Positions 8,441 to 17,585 of a stretch of 64,000 nucleotides of DNA are shown here, piece after piece. The DNA is from an uncultured Clostridia bacterium (GTDB lineage Bacteria > Bacillota > Clostridia > Lachnospirales > CAG-274): positions 1-64,000 of the forward strand of contig CANRBC010000003.1 of the NCBI GenBank assembly GCA_947628755.1, read 5' to 3'. Every line of letters begins with the position of its first letter. The stretch's first letter is position 1. The notes under the pieces are model-generated. The model had not been told where the DNA came from, did no database searches, and saw only the letters and a program-made list of their open reading frames with translations. The position numbers and the translations under genes are program-made.

Positions 8441-10081
8441 TCATACAGCAAATTTATTTTCAAGCACAACCTGTGCCACATTGAGCGCATGGTCGGATAC
8501 TCTTTCAAGATTGGTGAGAATATCCAAAAACAGCACTCCGGTCATAGGGTCGCATTGATTGTTTTCAAGCCTGTCTATATGCTTATTACGCAATGACTGC
8601 TCCAGTACGTCTACTCTTTCCTCTTCCTTTATTACCTTTTCCGCAGAAATAAGATTATTTTCCTCAAGGGAGCGAATAGCATTTCTTACACACTTCTGTG
8701 TTTCGTTGAACATATCGTCAAGCTCTGCCTTGGCAGAATCAGAAAATTCAAGTCCGTCATCTATCATAGACTGAGCAAACTCCGCAAGGTTCTCACAATG
8801 GTCGCCTATCCTCTCCATATCGTGTACCGTATGGAAAAGGCTTGTTATATATTTGTTCTGCTGAGTGGTTATATCCGTATTACACAGCTTTACAAGGTAT
8901 TGCGTTATAGCGCTTGTAAGGTTGTCTATTCTGTCCTCGCGTTCTATTATCTTTTCTATATTGTCGGTATTCATTGTGAGTATCGTATCACAAGCCAGCT
9001 TAAGATTCTTGCTAGACATTTCGCCAAGTCTTACTATTTCCTTTATACAGTTGGCAATAGCGATACCCGGAGTGTTAAGTATTCTGTCGTCAAGGTGTAT
9101 AACAGAGCCTTCCTCGTCCTCCTCCGTAGTTTTGCCCTTGCAGAGAAATTCCGCCATTCTTACAAGCACATTGGCAAAGGGGAACATAATAACGGCATTG
9201 CCAATATTAAAGCCTGAGTGTACTATACTTATCCACCACGGATTAATAAGGGAATCTGCCAAAACTCTGTTGCCAAGGAAGAATACAAAGGCAACTATGC
9301 TGAACAGTACGCTGCCTATTACATTAAAAAGAAGATGTATATATGCAGCGCCTCTTGCCGTCTTGGAAGCGCCTATACTGGACATAAGGGCGGTCACGCA
9401 AGTACCTATGTTCTGACCCATTATAATATATACCGCCGCATCCCATGTAACAAGACCGTTAGCGGCAAGAGCAATAAGTATACCATTTGATGCGGAGCTG
9501 CTCTGTATAACAGCAGTAACGCCTGCACCTACCATAAGTCCGAGTACAGGATTCTTGCCAAAGTTTCTGAAAAGCTCCTTAAAGCCGGAAAGAGTCTGCA
9601 GCGGCTCTACGCTGCCGCTCATAGTGTTTATTCCTATGAAAAGTATACCGAAGCCTATCAATATCTCGCCTATCTGCTGCATTTTGTTTTTCTTTGAAAA
9701 CAGCACCATAGCTGCGCCTATGAATACGGCTATGGGAGCGAGGGTCTCCGTCTTAAGCAAATTAGAGGAGGAAACCAGCCAGCTTGTGATGGTGGTACCA
9801 ATATTGGCGCCCATTATAATTCCTACAGACTGAGTAAGATTCATAAGTCCTGCGTTTACAAAACCTACGACCATAACGGTAGTGGCAGAGCTGCTCTGTA
9901 TAATAGCCGTTACCAATGCGCCTACAAGCACGCCTATTACGCGCTTTTGGGTAATCATCTCCAGAACCTTTTTAAGATTGCTGCCGGCAGCCTTCTGCAA
10001 GCCTGACGCCATAATGTGCATACCATATATAAAAAGTCCCAGACCTCCTGCAAAGGCAATAAGCATTGACCAATAGTCCAT
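8441..10081 (-). CDS. Na+/phosphate symporter family protein with PhoU-like C-terminus
   Basis: This is a 546-residue sodium-dependent phosphate transporter of the NptA/YqeW (PF02690) family. The membrane half contains two inverted Na/Pi repeats, each with the diagnostic QSSSA motif (TAIIQSSSATTVM and TAVIQSSSASNGI), plus GANIGTTITSW and GQNIGTCVTA. The soluble C-terminal half (about 345-546) is helical and PhoU-like (DRIDNLTSAITQYL, ERIGDHCENLAEF, NLERVSDHALNVA). ATG 10081 follows AGGAGG by 9 nt; an upstream in-frame start at 10126 would add 15 residues without a ribosome-binding site. It is monocistronic, flanked by MITE copy A and a divergent corA-like gene. Confidence 0.93.
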   Translation of the reverse strand: MDYWSMLIAFAGGLGLFIYGMHIMASGLQKAAGSNLKKVLEMITQKRVIGVLVGALVTAIIQSSSATTVMVVGFVNAGLMNLTQSVGIIMGANIGTTITSWLVSSSNLLKTETLAPIAVFIGAAMVLFSKKNKMQQIGEILIGFGILFIGINTMSGSVEPLQTLSGFKELFRNFGKNPVLGLMVGAGVTAVIQSSSASNGILIALAANGLVTWDAAVYIIMGQNIGTCVTALMSSIGASKTARGAAYIHLLFNVIGSVLFSIVAFVFFLGNRVLADSLINPWWISIVHSGFNIGNAVIMFPFANVLVRMAEFLCKGKTTEEDEEGSVIHLDDRILNTPGIAIANCIKEIVRLGEMSSKNLKLACDTILTMNTDNIEKIIEREDRIDNLTSAITQYLVKLCNTDITTQQNKYITSLFHTVHDMERIGDHCENLAEFAQSMIDDGLEFSDSAKAELDDMFNETQKCVRNAIRSLEENNLISAEKVIKEEERVDVLEQSLRNKHIDRLENNQCDPMTGVLFLDILTNLERVSDHALNVAQVVLENKFAV

Positions 10082-10271
10082 ACCTTTATTCCTCCTGTGT
10101 ATTTCAAATATATTCCAAACAGTCACTCAAAGATATATTAACACAAAGAATTCTATAAAACAAGATTAATTCAACTATTTTTTTCTGTTCTTTTACACAA
10201 TATTTCATTAAAAAATTTAGTGATTTTTTTGCTGAATTTTCCTTGACAGCATTATTTTTGCAATTTTACAC

Positions 10272-10304
10272 TTGACTTATAATCGCAAACTGTTAAGATA
10301 TAAT
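10272..10304 (+). promoter_or_regulatory. Possible promoter of the corA-like gene
   Basis: TTGACT (10272-10277) is followed by TAAGAT after 16 nt (10294-10299) or by a better TATAAT after 21 nt (10299-10304). The rest of the 200-bp intergenic stretch (10127-10329) is AT-rich and shows nothing else recognisable. Confidence 0.35.
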
Positions 10305-10329
10305 TATATCGCATAAAGGAGGTTTGCCC

Positions 10330-11226
10330 ATGACAGGACTGAAAATAGAAAATCAGAAGCTGATAAAGACAGACGAGGCTCTTTCAGCCGATAAAACAGA
10401 GCAAATAGTGCTGCTCAGTCCCGAGGAATTCAAGGACAGCAACCTTTTTGGAAATATTAGCGTTTCCAAGGGAAGGTATTCCCGCTTTGAGACCCATCCC
10501 GAATATGTATTTATATCTCTTGCCGTACCCGACAAGACAAATACGGGCTCTTTTACGCCGATTAGCTTTTTTATTATCAATAACAATATTATTTTTACAT
10601 CAAGCAAGGAATATACCGCCAATATCATTGACAGGATAATAAAGGGCTCTAACAGCGAAATGACTTTGAGCCGCTTTATATACTGCTTTTTATCACAGCT
10701 TATAGACAAGGATATGGCATTTATAGAAAAGCTCGAAAAAAAGCTGTCGGATACAGAGGAAATAGCCCTTAATACCAATGCCGACAATTTCAACAAGCTC
10801 ATAAGTATGCCAAAAAAATCCCTTATGATATTCTACAGATATTACAATCACCTTATGGATATAGGCGAGGGACTTTTTACGGTGGACTCGCTTTTCACGG
10901 AGAAGCACGAGGAGAAGCTGCTTGAGCTTTTTATAAACAAGGCAGAAAGGCTTAAAAACGAAATAAGCTATCTCCGTGAATACGTGCTTCAGATTCAGGA
11001 CATATATCAGACGCAGATAGCCGCAAGGCAAAACGATATTATGAAGGTGCTTACAATAGTCACCACCATAGTGCTTCCCCTTTCTCTTATTGCAGGCTGG
11101 TATGGTATGAATTTCAAATATATGCCGGAGCTTATGTGGAAATACGGCTATATTTATGTTATAATACTGAGTGCAGTTATAATAGTAATATCGCTTATCA
11201 TATTTAAAAAGAAAAAATACTTTTAA
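10330..11226 (+). CDS. CorA-family divalent metal ion transporter
   Basis: This inner-membrane channel-type transporter (298 residues) probably carries Mg2+. It has the family layout of a soluble N-terminal alpha/beta domain, a long helical region (about 110-235) and two C-terminal transmembrane helices. The hallmark GMN appears at the end of the first helix (AGWYGMNFKYMPEL), followed by a second helix and the basic tail KKKKYF. ATG 10330 is 7 nt after AAAGGAGG; an in-frame TTG at 10324 is less likely. It leads a rightward gene run with short gaps (13 nt to the next gene). Confidence 0.9.
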   Translation: MTGLKIENQKLIKTDEALSADKTEQIVLLSPEEFKDSNLFGNISVSKGRYSRFETHPEYVFISLAVPDKTNTGSFTPISFFIINNNIIFTSSKEYTANIIDRIIKGSNSEMTLSRFIYCFLSQLIDKDMAFIEKLEKKLSDTEEIALNTNADNFNKLISMPKKSLMIFYRYYNHLMDIGEGLFTVDSLFTEKHEEKLLELFINKAERLKNEISYLREYVLQIQDIYQTQIAARQNDIMKVLTIVTTIVLPLSLIAGWYGMNFKYMPELMWKYGYIYVIILSAVIIVISLIIFKKKKYF

Positions 11227-11239
11227 CTTCGGAGGAAAT

Positions 11240-12040
11240 ATGTTTTCAGCAGATTATCATATACACACAGGCTTTTCAATAGACAGCGACGCTCCAATGG
11301 AGGCTATGCTTTTATCGGCTATAAATAAGGGAATGAACGAGATAGCCTTTACAGACCATGTGGACTATGATTCAAAGTATTATCCCGAGCCCGACTACGA
11401 CAGCTATATGCCTGTATTTAACGAGCTTAAGGAAAAATACAAGGACGATATTAACATAGTATTCGGCGTTGAAATAGGTCTTGAAAATAAATGGGCGGAT
11501 AAAATAAACGCCCTTACGGCAAAATATCCCTTTGACTTTATAATAGGCTCGTCGCATTGTGTACTTACAAAGGACCTATACTTCGACCAAAAGGAATATT
11601 TCGGCGGCAGAACAAAAAAAGAGGCATACACAACATATTTTGATGAGCTTTACAAAAACATACAGACCTGCCATGACTTTTGCGTATACGGTCATATAGA
11701 TTTTGTAAGCCGATATGGTATGTACGAGGATAATTCACTTAATTACAGCGAGTATAAGGATATTACAGATAAATGTCTTATTGCGCTTATAGACAAGGGC
11801 AAGGGTATTGAAATAAATACCTCCGGTTTTCGCTACGGTATAAACGGCACTTATCCCTCAATGGATATACTCAAACGCTACAGAGAGCTTGGCGGCGAGA
11901 TAATAACGGCAGGCTCGGACAGCCATCGTCCCGAGGATACCGCCGACCACATAGACTACGCCTACGATATGATGAGAGCAGCTGGTTTCAGATATGTAAG
12001 CGTATTCAGAAACAGAAAGCCTGAATTTATTAAGTTGTGA
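11240..12040 (+). CDS. PHP-domain phosphoesterase, histidinol-phosphatase (HisJ) family
   Basis: This is a 266-residue metal-dependent hydrolase with the PHP fold. Metal ligands are visible as DYHIHTGFS at the N-terminus, FTDHVDYD, GVEIGLE, IGSSHCV, YGHIDFVSRYG and TAGSDSHRPED near the end. HisJ proteins dephosphorylate histidinol phosphate, but no other his gene is nearby, so the physiological substrate is open. A GGAGGAAAT site precedes ATG 11240. It lies 13 nt after the corA-like gene and 10 nt before rdgB, which implies co-transcription. Confidence 0.85.
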   Translation: MFSADYHIHTGFSIDSDAPMEAMLLSAINKGMNEIAFTDHVDYDSKYYPEPDYDSYMPVFNELKEKYKDDINIVFGVEIGLENKWADKINALTAKYPFDFIIGSSHCVLTKDLYFDQKEYFGGRTKKEAYTTYFDELYKNIQTCHDFCVYGHIDFVSRYGMYEDNSLNYSEYKDITDKCLIALIDKGKGIEINTSGFRYGINGTYPSMDILKRYRELGGEIITAGSDSHRPEDTADHIDYAYDMMRAAGFRYVSVFRNRKPEFIKL

Positions 12041-12050
12041 GAGGTATGGT

Positions 12051-12647
12051 ATGAAAAAAATTATATTTGCCACAAAAAATATGGATAAAATGAAAGAAAT
12101 AAGAGCCAAGCTCCCCGATTACAATGTTGTGAGTATGGAGGAGGCAGGTATCGATATTGACGTTGATGAAAACGGTCTTACATTTGAGGAAAATGCCGTT
12201 ATAAAGGCAGAGGCTATTATGAAGTTGTGCGGCGAGGTGGTAGTCGCCGACGATTCGGGACTGGAAATAGACTATCTCAACAAAGCTCCCGGGGTGCTTT
12301 CAGCCAGATTTCTGGGACACGATACCTCCTACGACTACAAAAATGCCAAAATTCTTGAAATGCTCAACGGCGTTCCCGATGAAAAAAGAACTGCCCGTTT
12401 CGTATGCGCCATGGCAGTAGCCTCTCCTCACGGCAAAACACAGGTCGTAAGGGGAACTATTGAGGGTATCATCGGTCACAGCGCCGACGGAAGCAACGGC
12501 TTTGGCTACGACCCTATATTCTATGTACCGGAGCTTGGAAAGACAACGGCGCAGCTCTCTATGGAGGAAAAAAATAAAATAAGCCACAGGGGCAAAGCTC
12601 TTGATATGGTAAGGAGGATACTGAATGAGGATACTTGTATTGAGTGA
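12051..12647 (+). CDS. rdgB: RdgB/HAM1 non-canonical purine NTP pyrophosphatase
   Basis: This house-cleaning enzyme (198 residues) hydrolyses dITP, ITP and XTP to the monophosphate and keeps deaminated purines out of nucleic acids. Signature segments are FATKNMDKMKEI, TFEENAVIKAEA, VADDSGLEIDYLNKAPGVLSARF, the metal/phosphate region around VRGTIEG, and NGFGYDPIFYVPELGKT. Length and order match the family. It overlaps the following phosphodiesterase gene by 23 nt; that pairing is common in Firmicutes. Confidence 0.95.
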   Translation: MKKIIFATKNMDKMKEIRAKLPDYNVVSMEEAGIDIDVDENGLTFEENAVIKAEAIMKLCGEVVVADDSGLEIDYLNKAPGVLSARFLGHDTSYDYKNAKILEMLNGVPDEKRTARFVCAMAVASPHGKTQVVRGTIEGIIGHSADGSNGFGYDPIFYVPELGKTTAQLSMEEKNKISHRGKALDMVRRILNEDTCIE

Positions 12648-13113
12648 TACTCACAGAAGTCTGGGCAAGGTTTACTCCGTGCTTAAGGATATAAATGAAA
12701 AGATTGACGCCGTAATACACTGCGGAGATGTGGTAGATGATGTGTACAGGCTCAAGTCCATGTATCCCGATATGAAATTCTATAAGGTAAAGGGAAACTG
12801 CGATTACGGTTCATCAGAGCCGGAGGAGGAAATCTTTACAATAGAGGGCAAAAGGTTTCTTATAACCCACGGTCATAACTACAACGTGCATTGGAGTACG
12901 GACAGGCTTTATTACAGAGCTCTTGAGGTTGGAGCGGATATATGTATATACGGGCATACTCATATTCCCCTTATTGAGAACTGCGGAGGTATCATACTTA
13001 TGAACCCCGGCTCTCTTGCTCAGCCCAGAGGAGACAGCACATACAGCTATGGTATTGTCAAGGTAGAAAACGGCGTTATAACGCCTGCGATAGTAAAATA
13101 TAAACAGAGGTAG
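12625..13113 (+). CDS. YfcE/MJ0936-type metallophosphodiesterase
   Basis: This is a 162-residue calcineurin-like phosphodiesterase of the small YfcE group. All metal-binding motifs are present: LVLSDTHR, HCGDVVDD, GNCDYG, ITHGHNYN and IYGHTHIP, followed by the usual NPGSLAQPRGD. YfcE-type enzymes act on phosphodiesters in vitro, with unclear natural substrates. It starts inside the 3' end of rdgB (GAGGATACTGA then ATG) and ends 3 nt before tex, so translation of all three is coupled. Confidence 0.92.
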   Translation: MRILVLSDTHRSLGKVYSVLKDINEKIDAVIHCGDVVDDVYRLKSMYPDMKFYKVKGNCDYGSSEPEEEIFTIEGKRFLITHGHNYNVHWSTDRLYYRALEVGADICIYGHTHIPLIENCGGIILMNPGSLAQPRGDSTYSYGIVKVENGVITPAIVKYKQR

Positions 13114-13116
13114 AAA

Positions 13117-15258
13117 ATGGATATTATAAAAGCATTGGCAGACGAATTCAATATAAAGACGACTCAGGTAGAAAATACCGTCGCTCTTATAGACGAGGGA
13201 AACACAATTCCCTTTATAGCAAGATACAGAAAGGAAATGACAGGTTCTCTCGACGATGTGGTATTGAGAGAGCTTTTTGACAGACTTAATTATCTGAGAA
13301 ATCTGGAGGAAAGAAGAGAACAGGTAAGGAATCTTATTGCCGAGCAGGAGCAGCTTACCGACGAGATAAGTGCCGCTCTTGACAGAGCAGGGACTATTAC
13401 CGAAATAGACGATATATACAGACCCTACAGACCCAAGAGAAGAACAAGAGCAACTATAGCAAAGGAAAAGGGACTTGAGCCTTTGGCTGCGACTATACTT
13501 CTGCAGCTTATAGACACTCCCGTGGAAAAAGAAGCCGAAAAATTCATAGATTCCGAAAAGGAGGTAAATACCGTTGAGGATGCCATTACGGGAGCTATGG
13601 ATATAATAGCGGAGACCATTTCAGACAACGCAGAGTACAGAGCTATTATAAGAGGTCTGTCATTAAGCGGTACAGTTACCGTAAAGGCAGTTGACGAAAA
13701 CACAGAGTCCGTATACGAAATGTATTACGACTACAGCGAGCCTGTAAAGAAAATACCGGGACACAGAATACTTGCCATAAACAGAGGCGAAAAGGAAAAA
13801 TTTCTTTCTGTTAAAATAGAGCCTCCCGTTGAGGCTATATACAGAAAGCTCGAAAATAAAATAATAAAAGGAAATCCCTATACAGACGATATTTTAAAAG
13901 CTACAATAGACGACAGCTACAAGCGGCTTATTGCTCCCGCCATAGAGCGTGAAATCAGAAATGAGCTTACCGAAAAGGCAGAGGAAGCGGGAATAAAGGT
14001 ATTCGGCGAAAATCTTAAGCAGCTTTTGCTCCAGCCTCCCATTAAAGACAAGGTTGTGCTCGCTCTTGACCCGGGCTTCAGAACAGGCTGCAAGGTAGCG
14101 GTAGTAGACGGTATCGGCAAGGTTCTTGACACAGGGGTTATTTATCCCGTTCCTCCTCACAACAAGGTTGAACAGGCGGAAAAGATAATTCTTAATATGC
14201 TCAAAAAGCACGGCGTAGAAATCATTGCCATAGGCAATGGTACTGCTTCGAGGGAAACTGAGCTTTTTGTTGTGGCTCTTATTAAAAAGGAAAAGCTGGG
14301 TATAAGCTATATTATCGTAAACGAAGCAGGCGCTTCTGTGTATTCGGCATCAAAGCTGGGTTCTCAGGAATTCCCCGACTTCGATGTGGCTCTGAGAAGT
14401 GCCGTAAGTCTTGGCAGGAGATTGCAGGACCCTCTTGCGGAGCTTGTGAAAATAGAGCCAAAGAGTATTGGAGTAGGACAGTATCAGCACGATATGAACC
14501 AGAAAAGACTTGACGAAGCTCTGGGCGGCGTTGTGGAATACTGTGTAAACAGCGTAGGTGTAGACCTTAACACCGCTTCCCCTTCTCTTTTGTCCTATGT
14601 ATCCGGCATTAACAATACCATTGCCAAAAACGTACTGGCTTACAGAGAGGAAAACGGTAAGTTCAAAACACGCAAGGAGCTTTTAAAGGTGGCAAAGCTG
14701 GGACCAAAGGCTTATGAACAATGCGCAGGCTTTTTAAGGATAACCGACGGCGCAGAGCCTCTTGACAACACGGGAGTTCACCCTGAAAGCTATAAGGCGG
14801 CGCGACAGCTTATCGAAATATGCGGCTATACTCCTGACGATATAAAAAGCACAGGACTTAAGGATATAAGCTCTAAGGTAAAGGATAAAGGCAAAATGGC
14901 GGAACGCCTTGAAATAGGAATTCCTACACTTACGGATATTATTAAGGAGCTTGAAAAGCCCGGCAGAGACCCCAGAGATGAAATGCCCAAGCCTATACTC
15001 AAAAGCGATGTACTGACTATGGAGGATTTAAGAGAAGGCATGGTGCTTAAGGGTACTGTAAGGAATGTAATTGACTTCGGCGTATTTGTGGATATAGGCG
15101 TACACCAGGACGGTCTTGTCCATATTTCTCAGATATGCAACAAATTTATAAAGCATCCCCTTGAAGCAGTAAGCGTAGGCGATATAGTCAATGTCAAGGT
15201 GCTTGGCGTAGACCTAAAAAAACACAGAATATCACTGTCAATGAGAGACGTGGATTAA
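13117..15258 (+). CDS. tex: Tex-family RNA-binding transcription accessory protein
   Basis: Tex is a cytoplasmic nucleic-acid-binding protein related to eukaryotic Spt6. This copy is full length at 713 residues. In order: the N-terminal helical Tex domain with IPFIARYRKEMTG and DIYRPYRPKRRTRA; a YqgF/RNase-H-like domain (about 310-430, LALDPGFRTGCKVAVVDG, IGNGTASRETE); helix-hairpin-helix repeats with VNSVGVDLNTASPSLL and FKTRKELLKV; and a C-terminal S1 domain (about 640-710, LKGTVRNVIDFGVFVDIGV, GLVHISQI). It ends the operon that begins with the corA-like gene and is followed by a terminator. Confidence 0.96.
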   Translation: MDIIKALADEFNIKTTQVENTVALIDEGNTIPFIARYRKEMTGSLDDVVLRELFDRLNYLRNLEERREQVRNLIAEQEQLTDEISAALDRAGTITEIDDIYRPYRPKRRTRATIAKEKGLEPLAATILLQLIDTPVEKEAEKFIDSEKEVNTVEDAITGAMDIIAETISDNAEYRAIIRGLSLSGTVTVKAVDENTESVYEMYYDYSEPVKKIPGHRILAINRGEKEKFLSVKIEPPVEAIYRKLENKIIKGNPYTDDILKATIDDSYKRLIAPAIEREIRNELTEKAEEAGIKVFGENLKQLLLQPPIKDKVVLALDPGFRTGCKVAVVDGIGKVLDTGVIYPVPPHNKVEQAEKIILNMLKKHGVEIIAIGNGTASRETELFVVALIKKEKLGISYIIVNEAGASVYSASKLGSQEFPDFDVALRSAVSLGRRLQDPLAELVKIEPKSIGVGQYQHDMNQKRLDEALGGVVEYCVNSVGVDLNTASPSLLSYVSGINNTIAKNVLAYREENGKFKTRKELLKVAKLGPKAYEQCAGFLRITDGAEPLDNTGVHPESYKAARQLIEICGYTPDDIKSTGLKDISSKVKDKGKMAERLEIGIPTLTDIIKELEKPGRDPRDEMPKPILKSDVLTMEDLREGMVLKGTVRNVIDFGVFVDIGVHQDGLVHISQICNKFIKHPLEAVSVGDIVNVKVLGVDLKKHRISLSMRDVD

Positions 15259-15310
15259 TTTGTTATTTTCTATTGACAAATAATATAATTTTATATATAA
15301 TATTTTCATA

Positions 15311-15486
15311 CAAAGACGTTACGGCTAAAGCTGTGACGTCTTATTTTGTTTATTGAATAAATCTGTTTTGCGTTGGACAGATGCCCCTTTTTACTTAACA
15401 ACATTAAAACCTTGTAAATAAAACTCCTTCCTCTGTGCTTTTATTTATATGTTGTGTAATTAAACAAAAGAGCCGTAACGTCTTTG
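15311..15486. repeat. 16-bp perfect inverted repeat pair around a 144-bp spacer
   Basis: CAAAGACGTTACGGCT (15311-15326) is repeated exactly in inverted orientation as AGCCGTAACGTCTTTG (15471-15486). The left arm also forms the tex terminator with the adjacent AGCTGTGACGTCTT. The spacer is AT-rich and shows no gene. It could be a small inserted element or a duplicated terminator arm. Confidence 0.6.
15313..15347 (+). terminator. Terminator after tex
   Basis: A 14-bp stem (AAGACGTTACGGCT / AGCTGTGACGTCTT, two G-U pairs, 2-nt loop) is followed by ATTTTGTT. It begins 55 nt after the tex stop. Confidence 0.8.
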
Positions 15487-15492
15487 TAGAAT

Positions 15493-15545
15493 AAGCTGTC
15501 GCGTTATGACCTGTGAAGAAAAGGTCATAGTGCGACAGCTTTATT
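15493..15545 (+). terminator. Terminator hairpin family, copy B
   Basis: A 20-bp stem (15493-15512 with 15522-15541, two G-U/wobble positions) has nearly the same sequence as copy A at 7949, and ends in a T-rich TTTATTT. It sits 16 nt before the terminal repeat of MITE-like copy B, the same arrangement as copy A. Confidence 0.8.
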
Positions 15546-15556
15546 TGATTAAGGGG

Positions 15557-15893
15557 TAAATTTTTGTTTAGATTATTAGAGATTATTTTTTATTTTAAAA
15601 CGACCCTTCCACCATTTCTGCGTAATGCAAGCATTACTTGAAATGGTCCCCCTCCCCTCCGACGCCTGCAATAAAACATGTTGCGTTTTATCGCAAGGCT
15701 AGGGGAGGCTGGGGTATTGACGACAGCTCAGGTATTGTCTTTCAAAGTAAATAAGCGACTTTGGTAAGCGTATACCTAAGGCTCCCCTTACGAGAAGGGG
15801 AGCTGTCAGCCTCGGCTACAGCTAAGTGTTACGAATGGCTTAGAGCGGGGCTGACTGAAGGGTCGATAAACAACTCGCCTAAACAAAAATTTA
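15557..15893 (+). repeat. MITE-like intergenic repeat, copy B (337 bp)
   Basis: Perfect 15-bp terminal inverted repeats are present: TAAATTTTTGTTTAG (15557-15571) and CTAAACAAAAATTTA (15879-15893). The interior shares the same ordered blocks as copies A and C, including CCTAAGGCTCCCCTTACGAG and the GGGGCTGACTGAAGGGTCG end. A 71-codon open frame inside (15761-15976) is not a gene. The remaining 15894-16114 shows only AT-rich sequence. Confidence 0.85.
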
Positions 15894-16114
15894 TTGTAAC
15901 AGCCCTTTCGTTTCCAAAATTATATTTGTGCTTTTCTTTTTCAAGCTATTTTTTTATTCCTTATATGAACTTCTGACATAACGTTATTACCCTTTTCTTT
16001 ACAATCGATTTTAAATCATAAAACAGCAAATGCTCAAAAATACAATTAAATACATTATTGTATAAAAAAGAATTAAGTGCAGATACTAATTACAATTAAG
16101 TAAGGAGGAAGTTT

Positions 16115-17116
16115 ATGAAAAAGATACTGATTTTATTGATATCGACTTTATTCTTAACAGGCTGCTCCGTAACGGGAGGCAAAAAAATAGTCAGAATTTC
16201 TCACGGACAAAGCGAAACTCATCCCGACCACATAGGTCTGCTTGCCTTTGAAAAGCACATAGAGGACAGGCTTGGCGATAAATACGACGTACAAATATTC
16301 CCCAACGAGCTTCTGGGCGCAGCTGTAAAGGCTATTGAGCTTACGCAGACGGGAGCAATAGATTTTGTAGTATGCAGCACAAGTAATCTTGAGACCTTTG
16401 ACAATATATACGAAATTTTTTCAATGCCCTATCTATTTGACAGCGTAGAGGCTTACCACGCTACAATGGAAAATGACGAAATAACAAACGCTATTTACAA
16501 ATCCACTGAAAGCTCCGGCTTTGAGGCTGTGACCTGGTTTGAGGCGGGCACAAGAAATTTCTACGCTACAAAGCCCATTAACTCTCCCGAGGATTTAAAG
16601 GGAATGAAAATAAGAGTGCAGCAAAGTCCTGCTAATGTCAAAATGATGAGCGCCTTTGGCGCGGCTGCCGCTCCCATGTCCTTTGGAGAGGTATATACAG
16701 CAATTCAGCAGCACGTAATAGACGGCGCAGAAAACAACGAGCTTGCCCTTACAAACAACAAGCACGGTGAGGTTGCAAAATACTATGTATACGACAGGCA
16801 TCAGATGGTACCCGATATGCTTGTGGGCAATCTGAATTTTCTGAACAGCCTTACTCCCGAGGAAAGGCAGATATTTGACGAGGCTGCGGAAATATGCACT
16901 CAGACAGAGCGAGAAGCATGGGACAAGGAAATTGAGAATGCCAAGCAGCTGGCAATGAATATGGGCGTTACGTTCAGTGAAACGGACACCAACGCCTTTA
17001 AGGAAAAGGTCATAGGAGTACAGGAGGAGCTTATGGCAGGCAACGAAAAGCTCAGACCTATATTTGAAAAAATACAGGAAATAAACAAGGCGACGGGAGG
17101 TGCTCATAATGGATAA
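16115..17116 (+). CDS. dctP: TRAP transporter solute-binding lipoprotein (DctP type)
   Basis: This extracytoplasmic receptor (333 residues) captures an organic acid and hands it to the DctQM permease. A lipobox (FLTGCS, Cys17) indicates a membrane-anchored lipoprotein, as expected in a Gram-positive. The DctP domain covers the rest, with the conserved segments RNFYATKPINSPEDLKGMKI, IRVQQSP and YTAIQQHVIDGAENN; the Arg in KIRVQ is the family's carboxylate-binding residue. The adjacent hexuronate genes suggest glucuronate, galacturonate or an unsaturated uronate as ligand; that is inference from context. AGGAGGAAG precedes the ATG. Confidence 0.92.
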   Translation: MKKILILLISTLFLTGCSVTGGKKIVRISHGQSETHPDHIGLLAFEKHIEDRLGDKYDVQIFPNELLGAAVKAIELTQTGAIDFVVCSTSNLETFDNIYEIFSMPYLFDSVEAYHATMENDEITNAIYKSTESSGFEAVTWFEAGTRNFYATKPINSPEDLKGMKIRVQQSPANVKMMSAFGAAAAPMSFGEVYTAIQQHVIDGAENNELALTNNKHGEVAKYYVYDRHQMVPDMLVGNLNFLNSLTPEERQIFDEAAEICTQTEREAWDKEIENAKQLAMNMGVTFSETDTNAFKEKVIGVQEELMAGNEKLRPIFEKIQEINKATGGAHNG

Positions 17117-17585
17117 GGCAGTCAATATACTGAACAAGGTTCTGGAATTTGTATGTGTATTTATATTTGCCTTTATAACTATAATAGGCACTTATCAGAT
17201 AGTCACGCGATATGTATTCAATTCGCCCAGTACTGTTTCCGAGGAGCTTCTGACATATAGCTTTACATGGCTTGCCCTACTGAGCGCAGCTCTTGTATTC
17301 GGCAAAAAAGAGCATCTTGCCATGACATTTCTTTCAAGTAAATTTAAAGGCGGCACAGCTGTGGTATTCGGCATTATAACGGAGCTGCTTACCCTTGTGT
17401 TTGCGGCTATCGTGCTTATATACGGCGGTATGTCTATAACAAATCTTACAAGGACACAGGTAACGGCGTCCCTTGGCATAAAAATGTCCCTTGTATATAT
17501 GATAGTGCCGATATGCGGCATTATAATAATTTTCTACAATATAGCAAATATATACCGTATCATTAAGAACAGGGAGGTGAAATAA
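17109..17585 (+). CDS. dctQ: TRAP transporter small permease (DctQ type)
   Basis: This is a small integral membrane subunit (158 residues) with four transmembrane helices, near residues 14-36, 45-65, 84-106 and 122-145. The conserved ELLTYSFTWLALLSAALVFGKKEHLAM stretch (shown here only by its ends, about 43-69) is typical of DctQ. It bridges the binding protein and the large permease. ATG 17109 has GGGAGG 8 nt upstream and overlaps the dctP stop by 8 nt; the in-frame GTG at 17100 lies inside that site. The next start follows directly at 17586. Confidence 0.9.
   Translation: MDKAVNILNKVLEFVCVFIFAFITIIGTYQIVTRYVFNSPSTVSEELLTYSFTWLALLSAALVFGKKEHLAMTFLSSKFKGGTAVVFGIITELLTLVFAAIVLIYGGMSITNLTRTQVTASLGIKMSLVYMIVPICGIIIIFYNIANIYRIIKNREVK

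Noticed and set aside
15761-15976. 71-codon open frame in the intergenic region
   Set aside because: It lies inside MITE-like copy B; such frames arise from the repeat blocks, and the other copies do not preserve the frame.
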